Part shown: in pieces, positions 15,162 through 23,607 of the stretch
How positions within the stretch are numbered: position 1 is the stretch's first letter
How the letters are laid out: each line of letters opens with the position of its first letter
Source: an uncultured Megasphaera sp.
GTDB taxonomy: Bacteria; Bacillota; Negativicutes; Veillonellales; Megasphaeraceae
Length of the DNA stretch: 38,890 nt
Assembly (NCBI GenBank): GCA_900554215.1
Contig: USGG01000013.1
Location: 1 to 38,890, forward strand
Direction of reading: 5' to 3'
Program-made: the position numbers and the translations under genes
Notes under the pieces: model-generated
What the model was told of the DNA's origin: nothing
What the model saw: only the letters and a program-made list of their open reading frames with translations
Databases searched by the model: none

Positions 15162-15217
15162 GGAGAAACTGTGCTGCCCGTCGTTGGCCTCTTTCGCCGC
15201 GCCGGCAGGATTTCTCC
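15162..15217 (+). promoter_or_regulatory. Stem-loop upstream of the DUF6173-like gene
   Basis: GGAGAAA (15162-15168) pairs with TTTCTCC (15211-15217) and CTGCC (15174-15178) with GGCAG (15204-15208), about 12 bp in a GC-rich leader 50 nt before the start codon. Possible mRNA leader structure; function unknown. Confidence 0.35.
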
Positions 15218-15266
15218 CTTCCGTATGGAATTATGTATATAAGAAACGGAAAAAGGGGGCATTACT

Positions 15267-15701
15267 ATGGCAGACGAAAAGAAGGAATATACGGCGGCAG
15301 ACGGCCGGGATATCCTGATCATTCCGCCGTCGGCGCCGCTGGATACAGCGGAAGACGAAGATCCGGAAACGCCCTACCTGGCTTCGGATATGTACCGGCG
15401 CATCGTCGCTCTCATCAACAATTTCGAATCGGATATGCCCGATGACATGCAGGCCGGCGGCCGCCTCGTATCGGCCGGCAACATTACCTTCAGCATTCAG
15501 GACGTAGGCTTTTGGGACCCGAACATGATCGTCTTTTATGGAGAACTATCTGATGGCTCTCACGTCGAATTAGTGCAGCATCTGTCTCAGCTGAATCTGC
15601 TTCTCGTCGCCGTCAAGCGGACCGACGATACAGACAAGCCGCGGCGGATTATCGGCTTTACGACGAAAGACGAGCCCGATACGGAGCCTGCGGCAGAATA
15701 A
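15267..15701 (+). CDS. Small acidic protein resembling DUF6173
   Basis: 144 residues, no signal peptide or membrane segment, acidic at both ends. The middle (about 34-130) carries the pattern I associate with DUF6173: YRRIVALINNFE, then ARLVS-like GGRLVSAGNITFSIQDVGFWDPNMI, HVELVQHLSQLNLLLVAV and PRRIIGF. AAAAGGGGG before the ATG is a reasonable ribosome binding site. It is a lone plus-strand gene between two minus-strand operons, convergent with ribH and sharing its terminator. No function is known to me; the family name is from memory and moderate in certainty. Confidence 0.7.
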   Translation: MADEKKEYTAADGRDILIIPPSAPLDTAEDEDPETPYLASDMYRRIVALINNFESDMPDDMQAGGRLVSAGNITFSIQDVGFWDPNMIVFYGELSDGSHVELVQHLSQLNLLLVAVKRTDDTDKPRRIIGFTTKDEPDTEPAAE

Positions 15702-15718
15702 CTGCATACGGCGTATAA

Positions 15719-15770
15719 AAGAGGCTGGTGCACGAAGAAATTCTTCTTCGGCATCAGCCTCTTGCCTTTT
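15719..15770. terminator. Bidirectional terminator between the DUF6173-like gene and ribH
   Basis: AAGAGGCTGGTGC (15719-15731) pairs with GCATCAGCCTCTT (15751-15763) with one G-T pair, and GAAGAA/TTCTTC extends the stem inside. TTTT follows on the plus strand and TTTTAT on the minus strand. Confidence 0.85.
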
Positions 15771-15771
15771 C

Positions 15772-16236
15772 TTACAGTTCTTTTATGAGGTTGACCATTT
15801 CGATAGCCGCCGTCGCTACGTCGAAGCCCTTGTTTCCTGCTTTCGTGCCGGCCCGTTCGATAGCCTGTTCGATATTTTCCGTCGTAATGACGCCGAACAT
15901 GATAGGCACGCCCGTCTTCAGGGACGCCTGGGCAATGCCCTTGGCAGCTTCATTGCAGACCAAATCGTAGTGGCTTGTCGCGCCGCGGATGACTGCGCCG
16001 AGGCAGATAACGGCGTCGTATTTGCCCGATTCAGCCATTTTCTGGGCGATAAGGGGAATTTCAAAGGAACCGGGAACCCATGCTGTCGTGATGTCATCGT
16101 CGCTTACGCCGTGACGATGGAGGGCGTCATATGCGCCGCCGAGGAGCTTGCTGCAGATAAATTCATTGAAACGCGCTACAACGATACCAAACTTAGAACC
16201 AGAACCAATTAATTGACCTTCTTTAATGTGTGCCAT
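15772..16236 (-). CDS. ribH: 6,7-dimethyl-8-ribityllumazine synthase
   Basis: 154 residues, standard length. It condenses the dihydroxybutanone phosphate and ribitylamino-pyrimidine precursors to lumazine, the penultimate step of riboflavin synthesis, in a cytoplasmic shell. Motifs: VARFNEFI near residue 20, VPGSFEIP around 53-60, and GAVIRGATSHYDLV with the catalytic His. Third gene of ribD-ribE-ribH, 32 nt after ribE. ribBA, which usually stands between ribE and ribH in Firmicutes, is absent from this operon. Confidence 0.96.
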   Translation of the reverse strand: MAHIKEGQLIGSGSKFGIVVARFNEFICSKLLGGAYDALHRHGVSDDDITTAWVPGSFEIPLIAQKMAESGKYDAVICLGAVIRGATSHYDLVCNEAAKGIAQASLKTGVPIMFGVITTENIEQAIERAGTKAGNKGFDVATAAIEMVNLIKEL

Positions 16237-16268
16237 AGTAGAACACTCTCCTATTCTGAAATAGTATT

Positions 16269-16910
16269 TTAAAATCCATTTTCCAACAGCGTTTCCATTG
16301 TAATACCGGAACGTTTGCCCGTATGGGCTGTTGTAAAGCTATGGACATATTTCCCAATTACGTCGGTTTCCAAATTGACAACGGCGCCGGGATGCTTATC
16401 AATGAGCGTCGTATGGGCCATCGTATGGGGAATGATGGAAACGGAAAATTGGCTGTTGCCTACGGAAACGACGGTCAGGCTGATACCGTCGATGGCAATA
16501 GAGCCCTTTTCGACGATAAACGGCTCCATATCCTTGGGGATAGAAATCGTAATGACTCGGGCAATGCCGTCAGAGGCAATGCGGGCAATATGGCCGACGC
16601 CGTCGATATGACCGCTGACGATATGGCCGCCCAGTCTGCCGCCGACCTGCATAGCCCGTTCCAGGTTGACCTTCGAGCCGCTCTTGATGTCGCTCAGGGA
16701 CGAACGGCGCATCGTTTCGTGCATGACGTCGGCCGTAAAGGACGAATCCGTCATGGATGTCACAGTCAGGCAGACGCCATTGACGGCGATGCTGTCGCCG
16801 AGCTGCGTCCCTTCCAGCACCTTACGGGCCTGAATTGTCAGCTTTATCGAGTCGGGACGGCGGTCCATCTGGCCGACGGTGCCCAGTTCCTCAATGATGC
16901 CAGTGAACAT
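16269..16910 (-). CDS. ribE: Riboflavin synthase, alpha chain
   Basis: 213 residues made of two lumazine-binding repeats. The first begins MFTGIIEELG and contains IAVNGVCLTVTS; the second contains GHIVSGHIDGVG and IAIDGISLTVVS. It dismutates two lumazine molecules to riboflavin plus the pyrimidine precursor. The ATG at 16910 is chosen because a GGGAGGGAG ribosome binding site lies just before it; the in-frame ATG at 16931 would bury that site. The gene overlaps the end of ribD by 20 nt, indicating coupling. Confidence 0.95.
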   Translation of the reverse strand: MFTGIIEELGTVGQMDRRPDSIKLTIQARKVLEGTQLGDSIAVNGVCLTVTSMTDSSFTADVMHETMRRSSLSDIKSGSKVNLERAMQVGGRLGGHIVSGHIDGVGHIARIASDGIARVITISIPKDMEPFIVEKGSIAIDGISLTVVSVGNSQFSVSIIPHTMAHTTLIDKHPGAVVNLETDVIGKYVHSFTTAHTGKRSGITMETLLENGF

Positions 16911-18036
16911 AAGCTCCCTCCCTGTTCGCATTATACGCTGTAATCAAGATATTTCCGTCGTGCAGCTCAACCGAGTCATAAGCCAGGGGCAGGCACTCGT
17001 CGAGGGAGTCGACGCCGTGGCCGCCTACAGATGACAGAGCCTGTTCGCCGCCGATGACTTTATCGCCGATAAAGGCGTATATCTTGTCGACGAGCTTGTG
17101 GTCGAAGAAGGTTCCCTGAATCTTGCTGCCCCCTTCGATGAGGATGCTCTGCAGGCCCTGCTTGTACAGCAAGTCCAGAGCAGCAGGCAAATCGATGTGA
17201 CGGTCTCTGTTCAGCGGGGCCAGCAGGACGGTGACGCCCATGTTCTTCAATTCTCTCATCTTTTCTACCGGGCAGAGGGACGTCGTCACGATGATAGTCG
17301 GCGACGTCTTATCTGTCAGTACGAGGGAATTGAGGGGAATGTGGCCCTGCGAATCCATGATGATGCGTACCGGCTGGTGAGGCTCGTCATGAGCTTCGCG
17401 GCGGATGCGGCAGGTCAGCAGCGGATTGTCGAGCTTGACCGTATTGATGCCGACGAGGATTCCGTCGTAGATAGAGCGCAGGTAGTGGCCGTAATTGCGG
17501 GCCCATTGATTCGTAATCCACTGGGATTTACCTGTCCGCGAGGCGATGCATCCGTCGAGGCTCTGTGCTATTTTGACGGCAATAAACGGTTTCTGCACCA
17601 TCATGTTTTTAATGAATACTTCGTTCAGCTGAGCTGCTTCCTTAGAAAGCAGGCCGATTTCGACAGGTATGCCGGCCTGCCGGAGAATAGCCGCGCCCTT
17701 TCCTGCTACGAGGGGGTTGGGGTCCAGCATGGCGATGACGACCTTGCCTACTCCCTTTTCTACGAGCGTGCGGGCACAGGGCGGTGTCCGCCCGTAATGC
17801 GCGCAGGGCTCCAGCGTAACGTATACCGTCGCGCCCTTTGCCTTATCACCGGCTTCGCGCAGGGCCCATACTTCCGCATGGGGCGTGCCGGCCTGACGAT
17901 GATAGCCCGTGCCGACGACTTCGCCGTCTTTTACGATGACACAGCCTACAGCCGGGTTCGGCGTTGTATACCCTAAGGCCAGCTTTGCCAGCTCCAGGGC
18001 CTTTCTCATATAATCTACCGGTTCCAAATCTGTCAT
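16891..18036 (-). CDS. ribD: Bifunctional riboflavin deaminase/reductase
   Basis: 381 residues. The N-terminal deaminase domain (1-145) has zinc ligands in HAE (53-55) and PCAHYGRTPPC (77-87). The C-terminal reductase domain (from about 150) shows VKIAQSLDGCIA, SQWITN and GILVGINTVKLDNPLLT. Together they convert the GTP-derived pyrimidine to ribitylamino-uracil phosphate. I place the start at the ATG 18036, which has AGGAAAGGA directly upstream. A longer in-frame reading from 18114 would run through the riboswitch terminator and is rejected. Expression should fall when FMN binds the upstream riboswitch. Confidence 0.95.
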   Translation of the reverse strand: MTDLEPVDYMRKALELAKLALGYTTPNPAVGCVIVKDGEVVGTGYHRQAGTPHAEVWALREAGDKAKGATVYVTLEPCAHYGRTPPCARTLVEKGVGKVVIAMLDPNPLVAGKGAAILRQAGIPVEIGLLSKEAAQLNEVFIKNMMVQKPFIAVKIAQSLDGCIASRTGKSQWITNQWARNYGHYLRSIYDGILVGINTVKLDNPLLTCRIRREAHDEPHQPVRIIMDSQGHIPLNSLVLTDKTSPTIIVTTSLCPVEKMRELKNMGVTVLLAPLNRDRHIDLPAALDLLYKQGLQSILIEGGSKIQGTFFDHKLVDKIYAFIGDKVIGGEQALSSVGGHGVDSLDECLPLAYDSVELHDGNILITAYNANREGAYVHWHH

Positions 18037-18063
18037 TCCTTTCCTGATAGATTTTGTTATAAA

Positions 18064-18104
18064 AAATAAAAAGGCTACGGGTATGGAAACCCAATAGCCT
18101 TTTG
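18064..18104 (-). terminator. Riboswitch-controlled attenuator before ribD
   Basis: Minus strand: AAAAGGCTA...GGG loop CCC...TAGCCTTTTT with a T-rich tail, lying between the FMN aptamer and ribD. It is the transcription-termination expression platform. Confidence 0.85.
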
Positions 18105-18127
18105 CGCACAACAAAAATAAACGAAAC

Positions 18128-18260
18128 GTCGTCTTTTCCCATCCAGACTATACTGTCGGTACCGAAATCGCATCGGTTCAGCCCTGCTTACGCCAGGCTA
18201 GCGGACTATACCGCCGGTCAGGAATTGAAAGCTGCCCTTTCTCACCTTGCCCCAAAGACT
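18128..18260 (-). ncRNA. FMN riboswitch (RFN element)
   Basis: Read on the minus strand, the conserved RFN blocks appear in order: TTTGGGGCAAGGTGAG, CCTGACCGGCGGTATAGTCC, GCGAGCC-like CGCTAGCC, the variable arm, then ACCGACAGTATAGTCTGGATGGG and AAAAGAC, which closes P1 with GTCTTT. It binds FMN and controls the ribDEH operon through the terminator at 18064-18104. Conservation of the core is strong. Confidence 0.95.
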
Positions 18261-18280
18261 ATTATTCATATCCACCTATG

Positions 18281-18309
18281 ATTTTAGCACATAAGGGATA
18301 GAAATACAA
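18281..18309 (-). promoter_or_regulatory. Riboflavin operon promoter
   Basis: TTGTAT (18309-18304), 17 bp, TAAAAT (18286-18281) with an extended -10 TGC, directly upstream of the FMN aptamer and just after the rpe stop. Confidence 0.65.
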
Positions 18310-18320
18310 GTACAGACTTC

Positions 18321-18965
18321 TTAGCGCAGCGCGGCAATGGCCGCTGCCCGGTCTGCCGCTCCAAATACGGCGCTTCCCGCAACGAGGAAGGTTGCGCCGG
18401 CTTCCTTGACCGCCTGCACTGTATCGGCGTTGACGCCGCCGTCTACTTCTACGACGGCTTCCGTGTTGCCGACGGAATCGAGCAGCGCCCTGGCTTCGCG
18501 GATTTTATCCAGCGAATAGGGAATGAATTTCTGGCCGCCGAAGCCGGGATTGACGCTCATGATGAGGATCATATCGAGCTGCGCCGCCACGCAGGATAAA
18601 GACGATACGGGCGTAGCCGGATTCAAGGCGACGCCGCACTTCATGCCGGCGCTGCGAATATGCTGCAGCGTGCTGTCCAGGTGAGGACACGCTTCCTGAT
18701 GGACCGTAACGTACTGCACGCCGGCTTTGGCCAAGCCGTCTACGTATACGTCGGGATGTTCGACCATCAGATGGGCGTCGAAGGGAATGGAAACGTGCTT
18801 CCGCAGGGCAGCGATAATCGGCACGCCGAACGTCAGATTCGGCACGAAATGGCCGTCCATCATGTCGAGATGAATGCAGTCTGCTCCCTTTGATTCTACG
18901 TCTTTAATTTCTTCAGCCAGCCGGGAAAAATCGGCAGACAAAATAGAAGGGCAAATGTGTATCAT
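18321..18965 (-). CDS. rpe: Ribulose-phosphate 3-epimerase
   Basis: 214 residues, a TIM barrel of normal length. It interconverts ribulose-5-phosphate and xylulose-5-phosphate in the pentose phosphate pathway. Motifs: PSILSADF at the N-terminus, HLDMMDGHFVPNLTFG with metal-binding His/Asp, DAHLMV, MSVNPGFGGQKF, and the phosphate site VDGGVN. Last gene of the priA-to-rpe housekeeping block, 2 nt after rsgA. No strong terminator separates it from the rib promoter downstream. Confidence 0.96.
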   Translation of the reverse strand: MIHICPSILSADFSRLAEEIKDVESKGADCIHLDMMDGHFVPNLTFGVPIIAALRKHVSIPFDAHLMVEHPDVYVDGLAKAGVQYVTVHQEACPHLDSTLQHIRSAGMKCGVALNPATPVSSLSCVAAQLDMILIMSVNPGFGGQKFIPYSLDKIREARALLDSVGNTEAVVEVDGGVNADTVQAVKEAGATFLVAGSAVFGAADRAAAIAALR

Positions 18966-18967
18966 AT

Positions 18968-19825
18968 CTATCGGTTCCTTTCGAGAATAGAATTGACAAT
19001 TTTACAGTACGTTTCATACCGTTCTTTCTGTATCTTGCCTTCGGCGACGGCGTCCTTTACGGGGCAGTCCGGTTCCGACAAGTGGAGGCACGACGAAAAG
19101 CGGCAGCGCCCGCCGTAGGGCGTCATGTCGGGAAATAAGGCGAAGACTTCTCCTTTGTCGAGGTGTTCAAATTCCAGCGAGCTGAATCCCGGCGTATCGA
19201 TGACATACGTATCGCCTTCCAGCTGCATGATTTCCGAATGCCTCGTCGTATGGCGGCCCCGCTTTATTTTTTCGCTGACCGAGCCGACGGACAGATCCCG
19301 CCCTAAAATGTGAGACAGCAGGCTCGATTTCCCGACGCCGGACGGCCCGGCAAATACGGTCATCTTATGGGGCAGCAGGGCCTTGATTGCGTCCAGCCCT
19401 TCGCCGGTAACGGCAGATACAAGATAGACATCATAGCCGCAGGTTTCATAAAAAGCTTTATAGGCTTCCGCTGTCGCCCGGTCTAAATCGCATTTGTTAA
19501 AACACAGCTTCGGATGAACTCCGCCGTATTCGCAGGTCATGAGCAGCTTGTCGACGAGAAACTGGTTGGGGTCCGGCGATTGCGCCGCCATGATGACAAA
19601 CATCTGATCGATGTTGGCTACGGCCGGGCGGCGGAGGCTGTTCCGCCGCGGCAGCTGCTTTTCGACGACGCCCTTTCCGCCGCCTAATTCCGTAATTTCC
19701 AGCTCATCTCCGACAAGTATTTTTGCCTTAACCTTTCCCCTGCGCCGGCATTCAATGAGCTGTCCGGCGCCGATATCTACGTAGTAATATCCGTTGTAAT
19801 TTTTTATAACACGGCCTGTAGTCAT
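18968..19825 (-). CDS. rsgA: Ribosome small-subunit maturation GTPase RsgA
   Basis: 285 residues. An N-terminal OB-fold (1-65) precedes a circularly permuted GTPase domain: NKCD (110-113, G4) comes before the P-loop GPSGVGKS (160-167, G1) and DTPG (210-213, G3). A zinc finger follows with Cys241, Cys246, His248 and Cys254. It checks late 30S assembly. Its position after the PASTA kinase gene is conserved in Firmicutes. It lies 13 nt after prkC. Confidence 0.96.
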   Translation of the reverse strand: MTTGRVIKNYNGYYYVDIGAGQLIECRRRGKVKAKILVGDELEITELGGGKGVVEKQLPRRNSLRRPAVANIDQMFVIMAAQSPDPNQFLVDKLLMTCEYGGVHPKLCFNKCDLDRATAEAYKAFYETCGYDVYLVSAVTGEGLDAIKALLPHKMTVFAGPSGVGKSSLLSHILGRDLSVGSVSEKIKRGRHTTRHSEIMQLEGDTYVIDTPGFSSLEFEHLDKGEVFALFPDMTPYGGRCRFSSCLHLSEPDCPVKDAVAEGKIQKERYETYCKIVNSILERNR

Positions 19826-19838
19826 GCTCCTCCTTCAA

Positions 19839-21761
19839 TTAAATGTACTGATCCTGTACTAACGAATTGTTGATATATACCTTGACGCGGGTCTTGCCTA
19901 CGCCGCTGATATTTTTAGTGATGCTGTCGCCGCCGGACTGGTTCTTGTCATAGACGACGCGGGAGCCGTTGTCATCCGTCACGACGATTTGCACATGCTG
20001 ACTCGACGCGCCGGAAGGAACGCTGATATTCACCGTGCCGTAATGAGGCGTGCCGGCCGGTTCCTGATTATTGGCGCTGCCGTCGGAAACAGCCGCTGCG
20101 CCGTATTCGACGGTCAAATCGACGACGTTGCCGCTGCGCGGACTCTGTTTGACGACTTTAGCCAAGGCGTTATCCTTGGACGCGTCCAGATTCGTCACGT
20201 TGCCGACGATGTATCCGGCGTTTTCCAAGGTCTTCATCGCCGTATCCAGGGTCATACCGCTGACTGTCGGCGCGTCCTGTCCGTTTTTAGCGTCGTTCTT
20301 CTTATCGGCCTTGCGGCAGATGATGACGTCGACAGACGAACCCTTCGCAACCTTGCGCGGCGAGGCCGGGCTTTGGCTGATGATCTTGCCGTTTTCATAT
20401 TTTTCGCTTTCGGCGTAATGAACGGAGCCAATGGTCAGGCCAATTTCAGACAGTTTTTTCTTTGCTTCGTCCAGCGTCAGGTCCCGCAGGTCGGGCATGA
20501 GAACTTCCGAGCCTTGATTGCCCTTGCTGACGGTCAGGTAAATGGTACGGTTTTCCTTGACGACGGCTCCTCCCGACGGCGTCTGGGTAATGACCTCGCC
20601 GACAGGCACTTCGTCGCTTTCTATTTCGTTGATTGAAACGTTGAGGTGTTCCTTGGATAGTATTTCCTTGGCGATTTCCACCTGCTTGCCCGTTACGTCG
20701 GGAACGGTAATATCCTGAGTGCTCCAGAAATTGCCGAAGGAAAAGAAGGCCCACATAAACGCGACGACAAAAACGCCGAGCATGCCGATGATAATGGATT
20801 TTTTCGAATGGCTGCTGATGGAATCGAGCACGCGGGAAAAGATATTTTTCTTCTGGTCTTCTTCCGGCGATTTCAGCGGCGGAAGCTTCTGGGTCGCAAA
20901 ATTATTTTTGATAATCGGCATAGCCCCTTTATTGGTGTTGACAAATCCCTGAGACAGGCGAAGCTCCGACATCATTTCGGCAATTGACTGGAATCGGTCG
21001 TCGGGATTTTTTGCCATGGCCTTTAAAATGCACTGCTCCACCAAGCGGGGAATGCGGCGGTTATACTTCGTTGGCAAGGGGATATCGTCCTGCACGTGCT
21101 GCAGGGCAACGCTGATCGCCGTCTCGCCTTCGAAGGGTACGACGCCGGTCATCATTTCATACATGACGACGCCTAGGGAATAGATATCCGTCCGTTCGTC
21201 TACGGGGCCGCCGCTGGCCTGTTCCGGTGAAAAATAATGGACGGAGCCCAGCACGGCGTGGTCGTCCTTATTGGTCGCGCTGGAATTTACGGCTCTGGCG
21301 ATACCAAAATCGGCGACCTTGATGCGTCCCGTTTCGGTTACCAAAATGTTGTGAGGCTTGATGTCGCAGTGGACGATGCCGTTTTTATGGGCGTTTTCCA
21401 GAGCCTCGCCGATGTCAAAGGTAATCTGTATCGACGTATTGATCGGCAGATGGCCGTGCTTTTCAATATATTCCTTCAGCGTTTCGCCGCGGACGTATTC
21501 CATGACGATGTAATGCACATTTTCGTCATAACCAACATCATATATATTTACGATATTGGGGTGGGACAGCTTGGCCGCCGCCTGAGCTTCCTGGCGGAAC
21601 CGGACGACGAAATCGTGGTCGTCTCCGTATTTGGCATGAAGGATCTTGACGGCGACGATGCGGTCCAGCAAAATATCCTGCGCCTTGTAGACGACGGCCA
21701 TGCCGCCGGTGCCTACTTCCTCCAATATCTTGTATCTGTTGTCTAATATATGACCAATCAT
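19839..21761 (-). CDS. prkC: PASTA-domain Ser/Thr protein kinase
   Basis: 640 residues. The cytoplasmic kinase domain (about 10-270) has the glycine loop GTGGMAVV (17-24), Lys39 and DFG at 151-153. A juxtamembrane linker, one membrane helix (about 325-350, IIIGMLGVFVVAFMWAFF) and three extracellular PASTA repeats follow, then a Ser/Gly-rich tail ending in a beta domain. It senses peptidoglycan fragments and regulates growth and cell-wall genes; stp encodes the opposing phosphatase. The catalytic loop reads HCD (131-133) rather than the common HRD, so activation may not depend on the usual Arg-phosphate contact. I choose the ATG at 21761, with GGAG 9 nt upstream, over a TTG at 21794. Confidence 0.94.
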   Translation of the reverse strand: MIGHILDNRYKILEEVGTGGMAVVYKAQDILLDRIVAVKILHAKYGDDHDFVVRFRQEAQAAAKLSHPNIVNIYDVGYDENVHYIVMEYVRGETLKEYIEKHGHLPINTSIQITFDIGEALENAHKNGIVHCDIKPHNILVTETGRIKVADFGIARAVNSSATNKDDHAVLGSVHYFSPEQASGGPVDERTDIYSLGVVMYEMMTGVVPFEGETAISVALQHVQDDIPLPTKYNRRIPRLVEQCILKAMAKNPDDRFQSIAEMMSELRLSQGFVNTNKGAMPIIKNNFATQKLPPLKSPEEDQKKNIFSRVLDSISSHSKKSIIIGMLGVFVVAFMWAFFSFGNFWSTQDITVPDVTGKQVEIAKEILSKEHLNVSINEIESDEVPVGEVITQTPSGGAVVKENRTIYLTVSKGNQGSEVLMPDLRDLTLDEAKKKLSEIGLTIGSVHYAESEKYENGKIISQSPASPRKVAKGSSVDVIICRKADKKNDAKNGQDAPTVSGMTLDTAMKTLENAGYIVGNVTNLDASKDNALAKVVKQSPRSGNVVDLTVEYGAAAVSDGSANNQEPAGTPHYGTVNISVPSGASSQHVQIVVTDDNGSRVVYDKNQSGGDSITKNISGVGKTRVKVYINNSLVQDQYI

Positions 21762-21800
21762 TTTTAGATTCTCCACCACTTTCATAGTAGTCAATCCCGA

Positions 21801-22508
21801 TTATATGGTTGTTAAAATTGCAGTAACATTGTCTTTCGCACCGTTATCATATACCTGGGCAAAAAGATCGTTGATAATATCGCGTTCACTGCGGCTGTAA
21901 TCGCCGACGGCATCGCGCAGGACCTGCTCATCCAAAAACGACGTCAGGCCATCGGAGCAAATGAGTATCCGGTCTCCCCGCTCTACGGCAAAGGCTCCGC
22001 TGTCTACGAGCAGCGTCTTATCGACGCCGACGGCGCGGGTCAGAACGTGGCGCTGCGGATGGTTCAGCAGCTCTTCCGACGTGATTTTATGCCGTTCCAG
22101 CAGCTCCTGGACGATCGTATGGTCTACGGATATTTGCTGCAGCCGGCCGCCGCGGCACAAGTAAATGCGGCTGTCGCCGACGTGACCCCAAAAGGCGTGC
22201 TGCTTAGCCAGGGTCACGAGAGATATGGTCGTTCCCATGCCTTCCAGCGACGGGTCGATCATCGTCTTGCTGATAATGCAGGAATTCGCATATTGAATAG
22301 CTTTTTCCAGTTGTACCGGCGCAGCAAAGGTAAAGTTCTTAAAATAATAGGCAATGGCTTCTACGGCCGTCTTGCTGGCTATTTCGCCGCCGACGTATCC
22401 GCCCATGCCGTCGGCAACGGCCAAGACGTTTCGTTCGCGGCTTATATAAAAAGAATCTTCATTTACCTTGCGCACCAGACCGATTCGTGATTCGCCGTAT
22501 GTGCCCAA
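21801..22508 (-). CDS. stp: PP2C-type serine/threonine phosphatase
   Basis: 235 residues. PP2C metal-binding motifs: RKVNEDSF, VADGMGGYVGGE, MGTTISLV, WGHVGDSRIYL, SDGLTSFLDE and the terminal GAKDNVTAIL. It reverses phosphorylation by PrkC. The start is a TTG (22508) with AGAGG about 10 nt upstream; no better ATG in frame precedes the first motif. It lies 39 nt upstream of prkC and 69 nt after rlmN. Confidence 0.94.
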   Translation of the reverse strand: MGTYGESRIGLVRKVNEDSFYISRERNVLAVADGMGGYVGGEIASKTAVEAIAYYFKNFTFAAPVQLEKAIQYANSCIISKTMIDPSLEGMGTTISLVTLAKQHAFWGHVGDSRIYLCRGGRLQQISVDHTIVQELLERHKITSEELLNHPQRHVLTRAVGVDKTLLVDSGAFAVERGDRILICSDGLTSFLDEQVLRDAVGDYSRSERDIINDLFAQVYDNGAKDNVTAILTTI

Positions 22509-22577
22509 AGTCTCACGTCCTCTCGCGGTGCGTTGTTATTACATACACATAATTCATATCATATTCCCCATGACATG

Positions 22578-23606
22578 TCAAATGTTTTCACGCTTGATGC
22601 GCAGCTGTCCGCAGGCGGCCTGGATCTGGCTTCCCATTTCGCGGCGCAGCGTGACGTTTACGCCGCGTTTCTGCAAATACGCTATAAAGGAATTGATTTC
22701 TCCGGCTGACGGACGGTACAGGCCAACGTCGTAATTATCGTTTATGGGAATGGCGTTAATCAAAATATTTTTGCCGCCGAACAGCTCTGCGAGCTCGCAG
22801 GCGCAGGCCGTGCTGCAGTTTACATCCTGTATCAGGATGTATTCAAAGGTCACCTTGCGGCCTGTCTTCTGAAAATAATGGTCTGCCGCCTTCAGCACGT
22901 CGGCGACGGGATACGTATCCGTAATCGGCATGATGCGGCGGCGCAGCTCGTCGTTCGGCGCGTGGAGCGACACGGCCAGCGTAATAGGAATGCCTTCGTC
23001 GGCCAGGTCGTACATGCGCGGCACGATGCCCGACGTCGACAGAGCCATGTTGCGGTATCCCAGATACAGCGTATCCTTTTCATGGATCATCTTCATAAAG
23101 CGGACGACGTTGTCATAGTTCAGCAGGGGCTCGCCTGTCCCCATGATGACGATAGAGTGAAGCTCCGGCGTCACGTATTTGCGGAACGCCATAATCTGGG
23201 CTATCATTTCACCGGCCGTCAAATTGCGGACGAAGCCGTTTTTAGCCGAAGCGCAGAAGGCGCAGTTTACGGCGCAGCCCACTTGCGACGACAAGCAGAT
23301 AGAATTGCCGTAGTCGTGCATCATGAGAACCGTTTCGACGGTGTTGCCGTCATGCAGGCTTAAAAGCAGCTTGACCGTCTGGCCGTCCGGCGACTCCAGC
23401 TTAGACAGGATTTCGGGGAAATAGATGGGCAGCTCAGCCTTTAGCTTCTCCCTATCGCCCTTGGGCAGCAGGACCATGTCGTCCCAGGAAAAAATATGCT
23501 GCTTATAGATGTAATGGAAGATTTGGCCTGCCCGGAATTTTTTCATGCCCCGGGTTATGAGGAACTCCTGCAGCTCCGTTTTGGTCATATCGAATATATC
23601 GGCCAT
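22578..23606 (-). CDS. rlmN: 23S rRNA/tRNA adenine C2-methyltransferase RlmN
   Basis: 342 residues, a radical SAM enzyme that methylates A2503 of 23S rRNA and A37 of some tRNAs. The radical SAM cysteines are Cys111, Cys115 and Cys118 (CAVNCAFC). The second catalytic Cys332 is in ACGQL near the C-terminus. GTGEPLLN and SLHAPND are also typical. The gene starts 1 nt after the rsmB stop. It makes SAH and 5'-deoxyadenosine, both possible substrates for the salvage enzymes elsewhere in the window. Confidence 0.96.
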   Translation of the reverse strand: MADIFDMTKTELQEFLITRGMKKFRAGQIFHYIYKQHIFSWDDMVLLPKGDREKLKAELPIYFPEILSKLESPDGQTVKLLLSLHDGNTVETVLMMHDYGNSICLSSQVGCAVNCAFCASAKNGFVRNLTAGEMIAQIMAFRKYVTPELHSIVIMGTGEPLLNYDNVVRFMKMIHEKDTLYLGYRNMALSTSGIVPRMYDLADEGIPITLAVSLHAPNDELRRRIMPITDTYPVADVLKAADHYFQKTGRKVTFEYILIQDVNCSTACACELAELFGGKNILINAIPINDNYDVGLYRPSAGEINSFIAYLQKRGVNVTLRREMGSQIQAACGQLRIKRENI

Positions 23607-23607
23607 G

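Noticed and set aside
18037..18114. N-terminal extension of ribD
   Set aside because: The extra codons run through the FMN-riboswitch terminator, and a good ribosome binding site lies before the ATG at 18036.
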